Translations under genes and position numbers: made by a program
The notes under the pieces: generated by a model
The model's database searches: none
Told to the model about the DNA's origin: nothing
The model's input: the letters and a program-made list of their open reading frames with translations, nothing else
Source of the DNA: Salegentibacter lacus
GTDB taxonomy: Bacteria; Bacteroidota; Bacteroidia; Flavobacteriales; Flavobacteriaceae
Length of the DNA: 64,000 nucleotides
Reading direction: 5' to 3'
Assembly (NCBI RefSeq): GCF_020164555.1
Contig: NZ_JAIQZB010000018.1
Location: 32,006 to 96,005, forward strand
Part shown: positions 30,196 to 37,432 of the stretch, piece after piece
Layout of the letters: each line of letters opens with the position of its first letter
Numbering within the stretch: position 1 is the first letter of the stretch

Positions 30196-30342
30196 AAGCC
30201 GAAAGTTTCCACTTTCAAGGTTCACCGGTTCAAACAAGAAAAACCATAAACCAACATTGGTTTACGGGATGTTTAATAGTTACTTAAACCGGAAAAATAA
30301 ATCTAGAAAACAAGAAGCAAAACTTCCTGTTCTCCAATTAAG

Positions 30343-30415
30343 AGCGGGAGACCGGGTTCGAACCGGCGACATTCAGCTTGGAAGGCTGACGCTCTACCAA
30401 CTGAGCTACTCCCGC
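30343..30415 (-). tRNA. tRNA-Gly (TCC)
   Basis: 73 nt. Acceptor GCGGGAG/CTCCCGC, anticodon stem CAGCC/GGCTG-type pairing with loop CTTCCAA giving TCC, T-arm CCGGTTCGAACCCGG. Third gene of the tRNA cluster. The 147 nt between it and tRNA-Thr(GGT) hold no gene that I recognise. Confidence 0.93.
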
Positions 30416-30486
30416 ATTATCGATTCAAGGCTTCAATTTAAAGTCCCTGGATTTTCACATCCTTGAATCTTGAACTTTAAATGTTG

Positions 30487-30568
30487 TGGGGAGAGCAGGA
30501 TTCGAACCTGCGAAGTTGAAAACAGCAGATTTACAGTCTGCCCTCGTTGGCCGCTTGAGTATCTCCCC
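30487..30568 (-). tRNA. tRNA-Tyr (GTA)
   Basis: 82 nt, with the long variable arm of class II tRNAs. Acceptor GGGGAGA/TCTCCCC, loop CTGTAAA giving anticodon GTA, T-arm GCAGGTTCGAATCCTGC. Second gene of the cluster. Confidence 0.94.
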
Positions 30569-30764
30569 AAATTTATTTTTCCACTATTTCATAGAACCAT
30601 AGCTGGCGTGCCAGCTAAGCTTTATGACGGTTTGTTTTTTTTAACGGCTGCAAATAAACGTAATTTTACAGCACCGTCCAAAGCATTTTTGAAAATTTTT
30701 CTTTAAAAATTTTAGTGGTTTAATCTTCAGTATATTAAACCTAACAAAAAACTTTACTTCAAAA

Positions 30765-30787
30765 TTTCAAGAGCCAATAGAAGGACT
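30765..30787 (-). repeat. degenerate copy of the tRNA-Thr 3' end
   Basis: These 23 bases match 30871-30893 (the 3' flank, acceptor and start of the T-arm of tRNA-Thr(TGT)) at 20 of 23 positions, all three differences being A for G. The rest of the tRNA is not recognisable. The surrounding 309-nt gap (30569-30877) shows no gene. Confidence 0.45.
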
Positions 30788-30877
30788 TTCTTCGACTATC
30801 ACTCAGGATACACTTCTCGTCCCAATTCAATGAAAATCATAAGCGATCTCCAATCCAAAGCAATTCACATTTTCAAG

Positions 30878-30951
30878 AGCCGATGGAGGGACTCGAACCC
30901 ACGACCTGCTGATTACAAATCAGCTGCTCTAGCCAGCTGAGCTACATCGGC
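30878..30951 (-). tRNA. tRNA-Thr (TGT), first gene of the tRNA-tuf operon
   Basis: 74 nt; sequence appears identical to the copy at 8444-8517 (acceptor GCCGATG/CATCGGC, loop TTTGTAA, anticodon TGT). It follows the operon promoter by about 50 nt. Confidence 0.95.
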
Positions 30952-30973
30952 CTTTACGCTAAATTTTTAGCAC

Positions 30974-31000
30974 AAAAAAGTCCGCTATTTCTAACGGACT
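30974..31000 (-). terminator. terminator hairpin at the hpf/tRNA boundary
   Basis: Minus-strand reading AGTCCGttagaaatagCGGACT followed by T6. The 6-bp core is extended by A-T pairs. It follows the hpf gene and would stop RNA polymerase coming from xerC-hpf. Its left arm lies at the predicted start point of the tRNA-tuf promoter, so newly started transcripts would lack much of that arm. Confidence 0.7.
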
Positions 31001-31001
31001 G

Positions 31002-31032
31002 CAAATGTATATAAATTATTCCTTTCACAAAA
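31002..31032 (-). promoter_or_regulatory. promoter of the tRNA-tuf-rpoBC operon
   Basis: On the minus strand: TTTTG, 18-nt spacer, TACATTTG. Both elements match the Bacteroidota primary sigma consensus. It drives the tRNA cluster and, by read-through, tuf and the genes beyond. Confidence 0.8.
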
Positions 31033-31052
31033 CAATTCTGCGAAAAAAATAT

Positions 31053-31355
31053 TTAAACGTGCGCACTTAATTTTTCTTTGCGTTTAATTAACTGTCTTTG
31101 TAGCGATGAAGCACATTCATCTACGCATTCTTCAAATTTCTTACATGTTTTTTTTACCATAATATCCCCACCAGGTATGCTCAATAAAATTTCGGTGATC
31201 TTATTATCCTTTCCGCTGGTATTTTGAACTTTTAGAAAGACATCTGCATAGATAATCTTATCATAATAATTTTCAAGCCTATCCATTTTGCGCTGGATGA
31301 AATCAATTAATTTTTGATCGGCGTTAAAGTTAACAGACTGCACATTTACTTTCAT
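31053..31355 (-). CDS. hpf: ribosome hibernation factor, short HPF/RaiA type
   Basis: 100 aa, only the sigma-54 modulation/S30EA domain: MKVNVQSVNFNADQKLIDFIQRK, YADVFLKVQ, VKKTCKKFEECVDECASSLQRQL. The C-terminal dimerisation domain of long HPF is absent. Binds the 30S decoding region in stationary phase. 28 nt downstream of the recombinase gene, on the same transcript. Confidence 0.92.
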   Translation of the reverse strand: MKVNVQSVNFNADQKLIDFIQRKMDRLENYYDKIIYADVFLKVQNTSGKDNKITEILLSIPGGDIMVKKTCKKFEECVDECASSLQRQLIKRKEKLSAHV

Positions 31356-31383
31356 CTTCTGTAGAATTTAATTAAACATTATT

Positions 31384-32277
31384 TTAATTGGTCTTTTTGT
31401 TCCTGGGATGCGCCATTTGATGAACTTTACTAAGTTCTGAAATACTATTATGGGTATATACCTGCGTGGCCGCAAGACTGGAATGCCCAAGTAATTCTTT
31501 TACCGCGTTTAGGTTGGCGCCCTGGTTCAATAAATGTGTAGCAAATGAATGCCGCAATATATGCGGACTCCTTTTTATTTTGCCAGACACCTTACTAAAA
31601 TAATTATTAATAATTCTATAAACAAGACTTTCGTATAATTTAATACCTTTTTGAGTAACAAATAAATAAGGTGTCTCCTGCCCTTTCACCAAATCTGCTC
31701 GTTTACTTATATAATTTTCCAGATTAGAAATCACGCCGGGTAAAAGCGGTATAATTCTTTCCTTTTGCCTTTTCCCCAGTACTTTAATGTATTTTCCCGA
31801 AAGATCTACATTTTCAAGTTTGATCTCAATAAGTTCTATACGTCTTATTCCGGTAGCATAAAAAAGCTCTACGATTAAACGGTCCCGCAAACCTTCAAAA
31901 TCTGAAGTGTCGATTTGCTGTAACACCTGGGTTATTTCGGCTTCAGAAAAAGGAACCTGGATCTTAGAAGCAGTTTTTAATGCTTTATGTTTTGCAAGCG
32001 GAGAGAATTCTATATCACCGGTTTTTTGGAGAAAGCGATAATAAGCCTTCAAGGAAGAGATTTTTCGGTTTATACTTCTATTGGAAACACCTTGATCTAC
32101 TAAAGCGACAATCCAATTACGTACCTGCGCATAATGCACCAGACTAAGATCTTTTTCTTCAAATTCAAACAGAATAAATTCTGAAAAGGATTTTAAATCG
32201 GCTTTATAAGCGGTTAGGGTATTGGGAGAATATTTTTTCTCCAACTGCAGATAATCTAAAAACTGGGAAAAGGGCAT
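31384..32277 (-). CDS. XerC/D-type tyrosine recombinase
   Basis: 297 aa from ATG at 32277. A TTG ten codons upstream is open but unneeded; MPFSQFLDYLQLEKKYS is the usual family start. The N-terminal SAM-like DNA-binding domain (1-100) is followed by the catalytic domain with R145, K169, H239, R242, H265 and Y274, the full active set. It resolves chromosome dimers at dif with FtsK. The neighbours rpsU and hpf are conserved housekeeping genes, which argues for a Xer rather than a mobile-element integrase. Confidence 0.93.
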   Translation of the reverse strand: MPFSQFLDYLQLEKKYSPNTLTAYKADLKSFSEFILFEFEEKDLSLVHYAQVRNWIVALVDQGVSNRSINRKISSLKAYYRFLQKTGDIEFSPLAKHKALKTASKIQVPFSEAEITQVLQQIDTSDFEGLRDRLIVELFYATGIRRIELIEIKLENVDLSGKYIKVLGKRQKERIIPLLPGVISNLENYISKRADLVKGQETPYLFVTQKGIKLYESLVYRIINNYFSKVSGKIKRSPHILRHSFATHLLNQGANLNAVKELLGHSSLAATQVYTHNSISELSKVHQMAHPRNKKTN

Positions 32278-32376
32278 AAAAAAACTGTTGATAGACAAAG
32301 TTAGCAAACTTTAATCTATCAACAGTTATATTTGTTTTTCCGAATAGCTTCGGAAAAATTCGATTATATCCTTTTA

Positions 32377-32571
32377 CTAGATATCTTCCTGATCTCTCAA
32401 ATGCTGGATGTACTCGGCTTTTTGATGCTGAGCTCTCTTCGCAACAGAAGGTTTCGTGAAATGCTGGCGGCTTCTCAGCTGGCGCATTGTTCCGGTTTTA
32501 TCGAATTTTCGCTTAAAACGCTTTAGCGCTCTATCTATATTTTCTCCGTCTTTTACTGGTATTATTAACAT
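32377..32571 (-). CDS. rpsU: 30S ribosomal protein bS21
   Basis: 64 aa. The basic family pattern is clear (IPVKDGENIDRALKRFKRKF, then RQHFTKPSVAKRAQHQKAEY). In Bacteroidota, bS21 helps to hide the 16S 3' end (anti-SD) in the 30S subunit, as I recall from structural work on Flavobacterium johnsoniae. This gene has an exceptional Shine-Dalgarno site and a very short leader. Confidence 0.97.
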   Translation of the reverse strand: MLIIPVKDGENIDRALKRFKRKFDKTGTMRQLRSRQHFTKPSVAKRAQHQKAEYIQHLRDQEDI

Positions 32572-32577
32572 AGTGTC

Positions 32578-32589
32578 ATCACCTCCTTT
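32578..32589 (-). promoter_or_regulatory. rpsU: extended Shine-Dalgarno site of rpsU
   Basis: Minus strand AAAGGAGGTGAT, preceded by AG, matches the complement of the standard 16S 3' end (ATCACCTCCTTTCT) over 14 bases. GGAGG ends 10 nt before the ATG. Other genes in the window have no comparable site. Confidence 0.92.
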
Positions 32590-32599
32590 CTTTAGGCTG

Positions 32600-32629
32600 C
32601 AAAGATAATTTAAATCTTAGAACCTACAA
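32600..32629 (-). promoter_or_regulatory. rpsU: promoter of rpsU
   Basis: On the minus strand: TTG, 19-nt spacer, TATCTTTG (exact TAnnTTTG). The start point would lie near 32595, so the leader is only about 24 nt and consists mainly of the SD site. Confidence 0.75.
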
Positions 32630-32651
32630 TTAATATTTAAATTATTTCAAT

Positions 32652-32703
32652 CTATTTTGCAGCAGACTTATACTCCTTCTTATCGATCACCGTTTTAGCG
32701 ATA
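32652..32703 (-). pseudogene. fossil 3' end of an acyl-CoA dehydrogenase gene
   Basis: On the minus strand these bases read IAKTVIDKKEYKSAAK then TAG. The intact gene just upstream ends IAKMVIDKKEYKPAAK. Fourteen of 16 residues agree, and the base differences are largely synonymous. Nothing recognisable remains upstream of it. It appears to be the surviving tail of a second, slightly diverged copy, deleted by recombination or decay. Confidence 0.75.
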
Positions 32704-32740
32704 AATATGAAATCTTCGCAAAAATGTCAATCTAAAAAGA

Positions 32741-33910
32741 TTACTTCGCCGCTGGCTTGTACTCTTTTTTATCGATCACCATTTTAGCGATAATCTCTCT
32801 TAAGATTTCAGAAGTTCCGCCACCAATTGGTCCTAAACGGCTATCTCGGAACATTCGTGCTAAAGGATAATCCTCCATATAACCATAACCACCCAACATT
32901 TGCAGGCACTCATAAATAACTTTGTCAGCCATTTTGGTTGAAAGCAGTTTAGACATACTGGCTTCTTTCACCACATATTGTCCATCATCCAGGCGTTTTG
33001 CGATAGAATAATTAAACTCCTTGTTCATTTCTACTTCACTCGCCATATCGGCTACCGAATGTCTTAAAGCCTGAAATTTATCTATAGTTCGTCCAAAAGC
33101 TTCTCTTTCGCCCATATAGTCCAGAGCATAATCTAAGGCATATTCAGCACGGGCGTGAGCATTTACACCCATAATTAAACGTTCTAAAGCAAAATGCTGC
33201 ATGATATAAGAAAAACCTTTTCCTTCTTCACCCATAAGGTTTTCAGCAGGAATTTCTACATCGTCAAAAGCAAGCTCTGCAGTATCTGAAGCTCTCCAGC
33301 CCAGTTTATCTAATTTTGAAGCCGAAATCCCCGGAGTATCCCGATCTACAATAAAGATACTCATACCTTTATTTCCTTTATCAGGATCGGTCTTGGCAGC
33401 TATTACCAGGTAATCTGAATAAACTCCGTTTGTGATAAAAGTCTTGGAGCCGTTAAGAATATATTTATCTCCTTTTTTAATGGCGGTACTACGCATTCCG
33501 GCAACATCAGAGCCTCCAAAAGGTTCGGTAATACAAAGGCAACCTATTTTATCACCTTCTATACTCGGCGTTAAATATTTTTTCTTAATCGCATCGTCTC
33601 CTTCTTTATTAACGTGCGTCATCGCTAAATAAGCATGCGCCCACATAGCAGCAGCAAAACCACCACTATTTATTTTCTGCAGTTCTTCCAGGAAGATTAC
33701 GGTATAAAAAATATCGAGATCCATTCCGCCGTATTCTTCCGGCTGGTTTAAGCCAAAGTAGCCCATCTCACCAAATTTCTTCCAGATAAAGCGTTCTATT
33801 GTTCCAGATTTTTCCCATTTATCGATATGTGGCACCACTTCTTTCTGTAAAAAGTCCTGAAAACTTTTTCTAAAAAGTTCGTGCTCCTCTGTAAAATACA
33901 ATGTATTCAT
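32741..33910 (-). CDS. acyl-CoA dehydrogenase
   Basis: 389 aa, normal length. FAD/substrate-loop motif CITEPFGGSDVAGM (about 126-139) and the C-terminal helices are intact. The YEGT motif that carries the catalytic Glu in medium-chain enzymes is replaced by GGGTSE. Instead E243 (FALERLIMG) lies where long-chain and isovaleryl enzymes place their base. This suggests a long-chain or branched-chain substrate, as inference. It feeds electrons to ETF in beta-oxidation or amino-acid breakdown. A remnant of a second copy of its 3' end lies just downstream. Confidence 0.92.
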   Translation of the reverse strand: MNTLYFTEEHELFRKSFQDFLQKEVVPHIDKWEKSGTIERFIWKKFGEMGYFGLNQPEEYGGMDLDIFYTVIFLEELQKINSGGFAAAMWAHAYLAMTHVNKEGDDAIKKKYLTPSIEGDKIGCLCITEPFGGSDVAGMRSTAIKKGDKYILNGSKTFITNGVYSDYLVIAAKTDPDKGNKGMSIFIVDRDTPGISASKLDKLGWRASDTAELAFDDVEIPAENLMGEEGKGFSYIMQHFALERLIMGVNAHARAEYALDYALDYMGEREAFGRTIDKFQALRHSVADMASEVEMNKEFNYSIAKRLDDGQYVVKEASMSKLLSTKMADKVIYECLQMLGGYGYMEDYPLARMFRDSRLGPIGGGTSEILREIIAKMVIDKKEYKPAAK

Positions 33911-34033
33911 GCTAATTTCTTTTTTCTTTTATTCCGAAGGGAAGCTAACTTCCGGTTTACTAAAATAAAATCAATTTTTAATTCTATACTAATTCGGACA
34001 GCTAATATTTTAATCCATTAATTTTCCGAATAT

Positions 34034-34900
34034 TCAATCTAAGCTCAAATATAATTGAATTCTATCGATTTTATCTGAAGGAAAACTTTCTATTTTTGAT
34101 AATTCTTCAAAAGAATTGATTTCCTCGTGCAATTGGCGATAATCTATAATCTCGCGAGCAAGTTCATATTTAATATAAGGCACCTCTACCAGATCCAAAA
34201 CTTTCGCTCGATTAATATTTATTAAATTGAATTCTTCATTATTAAATACCTTAAATTGCTGCTGGACTTTCTCCCGGGTTTCATAGTTTAAACCATAAAT
34301 ATCTTTTAACTGAATTTCATTTCGGAAACCTCCAATTTTAGTTCGATAATTTATAATCCTATCGGCCAACACCTCCCCAACTCCATTTACCGTTTGCAAA
34401 TCTTCTGCTTCAGCTTTATTTAAATCTAAAACCGCGAAAGATGAAGTAGTTTTTGTTTGCGTCTTTTCTCTTTCAGCTTCAATCACCCAATCCGGGAATT
34501 TAAAAAATGGTGAGATAGCAGAGAGTAGAGAATCTGAAACTCCGGTGACTCTTTGAAAATCTTCCGCAGAATTAATCCATTTATTTTCATCTCTAAATTG
34601 ATGAAGTTTATCTATTTCTTCTACACTCATTCCTAAAGTATAACCTTTAAAATCTGTAATGTAATTTGGATTAAAAGGAAAGATTTTAACCGTATCTGCT
34701 TCAGCCCTGGCCAGTTTAATAGAATCTATTTCTGATTGAAAACCTTCTATTTCCTGCTGAGTTAAACCTTCAGAAGAACTTCCCGTAGAAAAATCACTAA
34801 AATAGTAGATGGCCTGAAGAATAATTATAACAAGTACCAAAAGAAAAATCCCATTTTGTTGGCTCTTTGTGAACACAAAATGGGATTTTATCGGTTTCAT
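34034..34900 (-). CDS. helix-hairpin-helix (ComEA-like) membrane protein
   Basis: 288 aa. One membrane helix near the N-terminus (about 17-35), then three helix-hairpin-helix regions: YTLGMSVEEIDKLHQF, LQTVNGVGEVLADRIINYR (the clearest) and LVEVPYIKYELAREIIDYR. These bind DNA backbone non-specifically. ComEA-like proteins take part in DNA uptake; here other Com genes are not nearby, so the role is inferred from domain type only. It stops 13 nt after the start of nothing else and is 13 nt downstream of the long AgcS gene, so co-transcription is possible. Confidence 0.82.
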   Translation of the reverse strand: MKPIKSHFVFTKSQQNGIFLLVLVIIILQAIYYFSDFSTGSSSEGLTQQEIEGFQSEIDSIKLARAEADTVKIFPFNPNYITDFKGYTLGMSVEEIDKLHQFRDENKWINSAEDFQRVTGVSDSLLSAISPFFKFPDWVIEAEREKTQTKTTSSFAVLDLNKAEAEDLQTVNGVGEVLADRIINYRTKIGGFRNEIQLKDIYGLNYETREKVQQQFKVFNNEEFNLININRAKVLDLVEVPYIKYELAREIIDYRQLHEEINSFEELSKIESFPSDKIDRIQLYLSLD

Positions 34901-34913
34901 ATTTTATAAAAAA

Positions 34914-36992
34914 TTAGCTGGCTTTTGCCTCGCGTTGTTTCTTGAATAATTCTCCGGCTTTTAGCTTTCTGGAATATTCATTAAGGTCTTTTCTAACTTC
35001 ACCAGACATTATATAAAGTCCTATAATGTTAGGAAAAGACATTGCCAAAATCATCATATCAGAGAAGTCGAGTACGGCTCCTAAACTAATAGAGGCTCCT
35101 ACTACAACAAACACAAGGAATAATATTTTATATGCCAACTCGGTCTTTTTACTTTTTCCGAATAAATAAGTCCAGGAGCGCATTCCGTAATAAGACCAGG
35201 AAATCATTGTTGAAAAAGCAAATAAGAAAACGGCCATTGCCAATACGTAAGGGAACCAGGAAACTACACTTGCAAAAGCATCTGAAGTTAATTGTACTCC
35301 ACCTATTCCCTGCACTTCGTGCATTCCAGTAAAGATTAATACCAGTGCGGTTAAAGTACAAACAACCACAGTATCTATAAAAGGTTCTAATAAAGCTACG
35401 AAACCTTCAGACGGCGGATGATTTGTTTTTGCTGCAGAGTGGGCAATCGCTGCAGAACCAACACCGGCCTCGTTAGAAAATGCGGCACGTTGGAATCCAA
35501 CAATTAGCACCCCTATAATTCCACCTTTAAGCGCTGTTGCATTAAAAGCACCGTCATAAATAGCTCCAAATGCCGGACCTATGTTTTCAATATTTATAAA
35601 TATTACGGTTAAAGCCCCAATTACATAAACTACTGCCATAAATGGCACTACCTTACCTGTTACCTTAGCGATACTTTGAATCCCACCAATAATCACTATT
35701 CCCACAAGAACAGCTATACCCAGACCAAACCAAAATCCGTTTCCGATTAAGAAAGGAAATTGTCCTGAAAGAATTTCAAAAGACTGGTTTGCCTGGAACA
35801 TATTTCCACCACCAAAAGAGGCACCAATACCTAGAACCGCAAAAAATGCAGCAAGGAATTTACCTAAACCACGCATATTTCTTTTTTCTAGACCATATCG
35901 CAAATAGTTCATAGGTCCTCCAAAGATTCTTCCTTCAGAATTGATAAAACGATATTTTACACCAAGTGTACACTCCACAAATTTTGACGCCATCCCCAGC
36001 AAACCGGCAATGATCATCCAAAAAGTTGCTCCTGCACCTCCAAGGGAGATTGCAACGGCAACACCGGCAATATTACCTAAACCAACCGTTGCTGAAACCG
36101 CAGTAGCCAGGGCCTGAAAGTGCGTAATACTACCAGGCGCATTAGGTTCGTCATATTTTCCTCTTGCAAGGTCTATAGAATGTTTAAATCCTTTAAAGTT
36201 TATGAAGCCCATTTTTACCGTAAAGAAGGCTGCACCAAAAATTAGCCAAACAACAATAAAAGGAATATTATGTTTTTGTGGAGACCCGTTAGGATTTGTC
36301 AACATTTGCGGCTCATCATATACTATATGAGCCAACATATGAGCATTTGTTTCAATAAGGTCTGAACTGTTCTGGTAATCCCAGATCATTTTACCTTCCT
36401 CAACCAGGTAATTAACAGTTCCGGTAGCATTGGCAAAAACTTCCAGTTCGCCATTACTCTCTGACTCTACAATAGCTATAAGATCACCTTCATCTACATG
36501 CGCTCCCTCTTCTACCATCCATTCTTTTAAGGAGAATTTATCTTCTGCATCGGCAGCCCACTCTGGGGTAGGAACAAATTTTTTCTCTGCATACACTTTT
36601 GGATCGTAAACTCCCAAAGCGGTAAATGGATCCCAGAAAAGCACAGCTGTCATTCCCTCTACAATAGGAACAAAGGTTCCGTTAAAATGCTCGGTAATAG
36701 CTTCGGCATCTATTTGAAAACTTTTTGTGACAGAGTTGCCCTCACTGTCGGTTACTGTAACTTCGTACGGCACACCTTCAGTTAGGCCTTCAGCCCTGGA
36801 AGATTCCAGAGAAGTTTCAGGATCTGACCATTGGTAAGTATATGGAGGTTCACCTCCCGTTACTTCCAGGTCTATAAAACCGTTATTAATGATATTCGAA
36901 GGATTGCCAACTTTGGCTTGAACATCCAGTTCTTGTGCATTAATCGCTAAAATTGAAAACAAAAAGAACATTGAAAGCAGATACTTTCTCAT
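34914..36992 (-). CDS. AgcS symporter with SprB-like and inserted lipoyl-like domains
   Basis: 692 aa, about 235 longer than a normal AGCS protein. A signal peptide (1-20) is followed by a SprB-like repeat (about 30-95: FIDLEVTGGEPPYTYQWSD). Then comes the AgcS pre-TM1 helix (about 98-122, ending VLFWDPF), an inserted biotinyl/lipoyl-like beta domain (about 150-225), and from residue 243 the symporter with VGLGNIAGVAVAISLGG and SNEAGVGSAAIAHSA. The lipoyl-like hairpin reads IVESESNGELEV and lacks the lysine that carries biotin or lipoate. Predicted inner-membrane Na+:alanine/glycine symporter with periplasmic extra domains; their task is unknown. Confidence 0.88.
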   Translation of the reverse strand: MRKYLLSMFFLFSILAINAQELDVQAKVGNPSNIINNGFIDLEVTGGEPPYTYQWSDPETSLESSRAEGLTEGVPYEVTVTDSEGNSVTKSFQIDAEAITEHFNGTFVPIVEGMTAVLFWDPFTALGVYDPKVYAEKKFVPTPEWAADAEDKFSLKEWMVEEGAHVDEGDLIAIVESESNGELEVFANATGTVNYLVEEGKMIWDYQNSSDLIETNAHMLAHIVYDEPQMLTNPNGSPQKHNIPFIVVWLIFGAAFFTVKMGFINFKGFKHSIDLARGKYDEPNAPGSITHFQALATAVSATVGLGNIAGVAVAISLGGAGATFWMIIAGLLGMASKFVECTLGVKYRFINSEGRIFGGPMNYLRYGLEKRNMRGLGKFLAAFFAVLGIGASFGGGNMFQANQSFEILSGQFPFLIGNGFWFGLGIAVLVGIVIIGGIQSIAKVTGKVVPFMAVVYVIGALTVIFINIENIGPAFGAIYDGAFNATALKGGIIGVLIVGFQRAAFSNEAGVGSAAIAHSAAKTNHPPSEGFVALLEPFIDTVVVCTLTALVLIFTGMHEVQGIGGVQLTSDAFASVVSWFPYVLAMAVFLFAFSTMISWSYYGMRSWTYLFGKSKKTELAYKILFLVFVVVGASISLGAVLDFSDMMILAMSFPNIIGLYIMSGEVRKDLNEYSRKLKAGELFKKQREAKAS

Positions 36993-37162
36993 ATAGTATA
37001 AAGGTTGTTTAATTCAAAATGATAATTTCCGCGAAGCAAGATGCTAAAAAATTAGGCCTTTTCAAATTTTCAGGAGTTAAAATGTAAAGGGATTGTTAAA
37101 TTTAATTTGATTAAATTTTGAAGATGTATCTATTTATTGAAAAAAATGCAGATAAATACTGG

Positions 37163-37396
37163 TTAGAGATCAAAAACTGAAGTTCTTTTAGTGTACACTA
37201 GATCCTTAAGTTTTAGCCAAAAAGCCAAAACTAAATACACTACAAACCAGGAGCCCAAAGTTACAAACGAAGCATAAATAAAAAATAAGCGTACACTTTT
37301 AGCGCGCATTCCCATTTTATCAGCTACACGAGAGGACACATAAAAACCGTGCCTCTCAAAAAAATAACGAATATTGTGAACCATCTTTGTCATCAT
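37163..37396 (-). CDS. PspC-domain small membrane protein
   Basis: 77 aa. A PspC-type core (VSSRVADKMGMRAKSVRLFFIYASFVTLG) with one or two membrane helices (about 34-62). Short PspC proteins of this type are frequent in Flavobacteriia; the shock-response role of PspC is not shown for them. A TATATTTG box ends only 2 nt before the annotated ATG, so the true start may be the ATG at 37384 (MVHNIRYFF). Confidence 0.75.
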   Translation of the reverse strand: MMTKMVHNIRYFFERHGFYVSSRVADKMGMRAKSVRLFFIYASFVTLGSWFVVYLVLAFWLKLKDLVYTKRTSVFDL

Positions 37397-37398
37397 TA

Positions 37399-37432
37399 CA
37401 AATATAAGATTTTAAGTCTTTCGTTGTAGCAA
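37399..37432 (-). promoter_or_regulatory. possible promoter for the PspC-like gene
   Basis: On the minus strand: TTG, 23-nt spacer, TATATTTG (exact -7 box). It overlaps the end of the DUF2851 gene. The spacer is at the long end of the usual range. Confidence 0.45.

Noticed and set aside
30257..30706. Open frames across the tRNA cluster
   Set aside because: They run through tRNA-Gly and tRNA-Tyr genes and have no protein-like features.
31384..32277. Tyrosine recombinase considered as an integrase of a mobile element
   Set aside because: No att-like repeats around it, and its neighbours rpsU, hpf and the tRNA-tuf operon are core genes; fits XerC/D.
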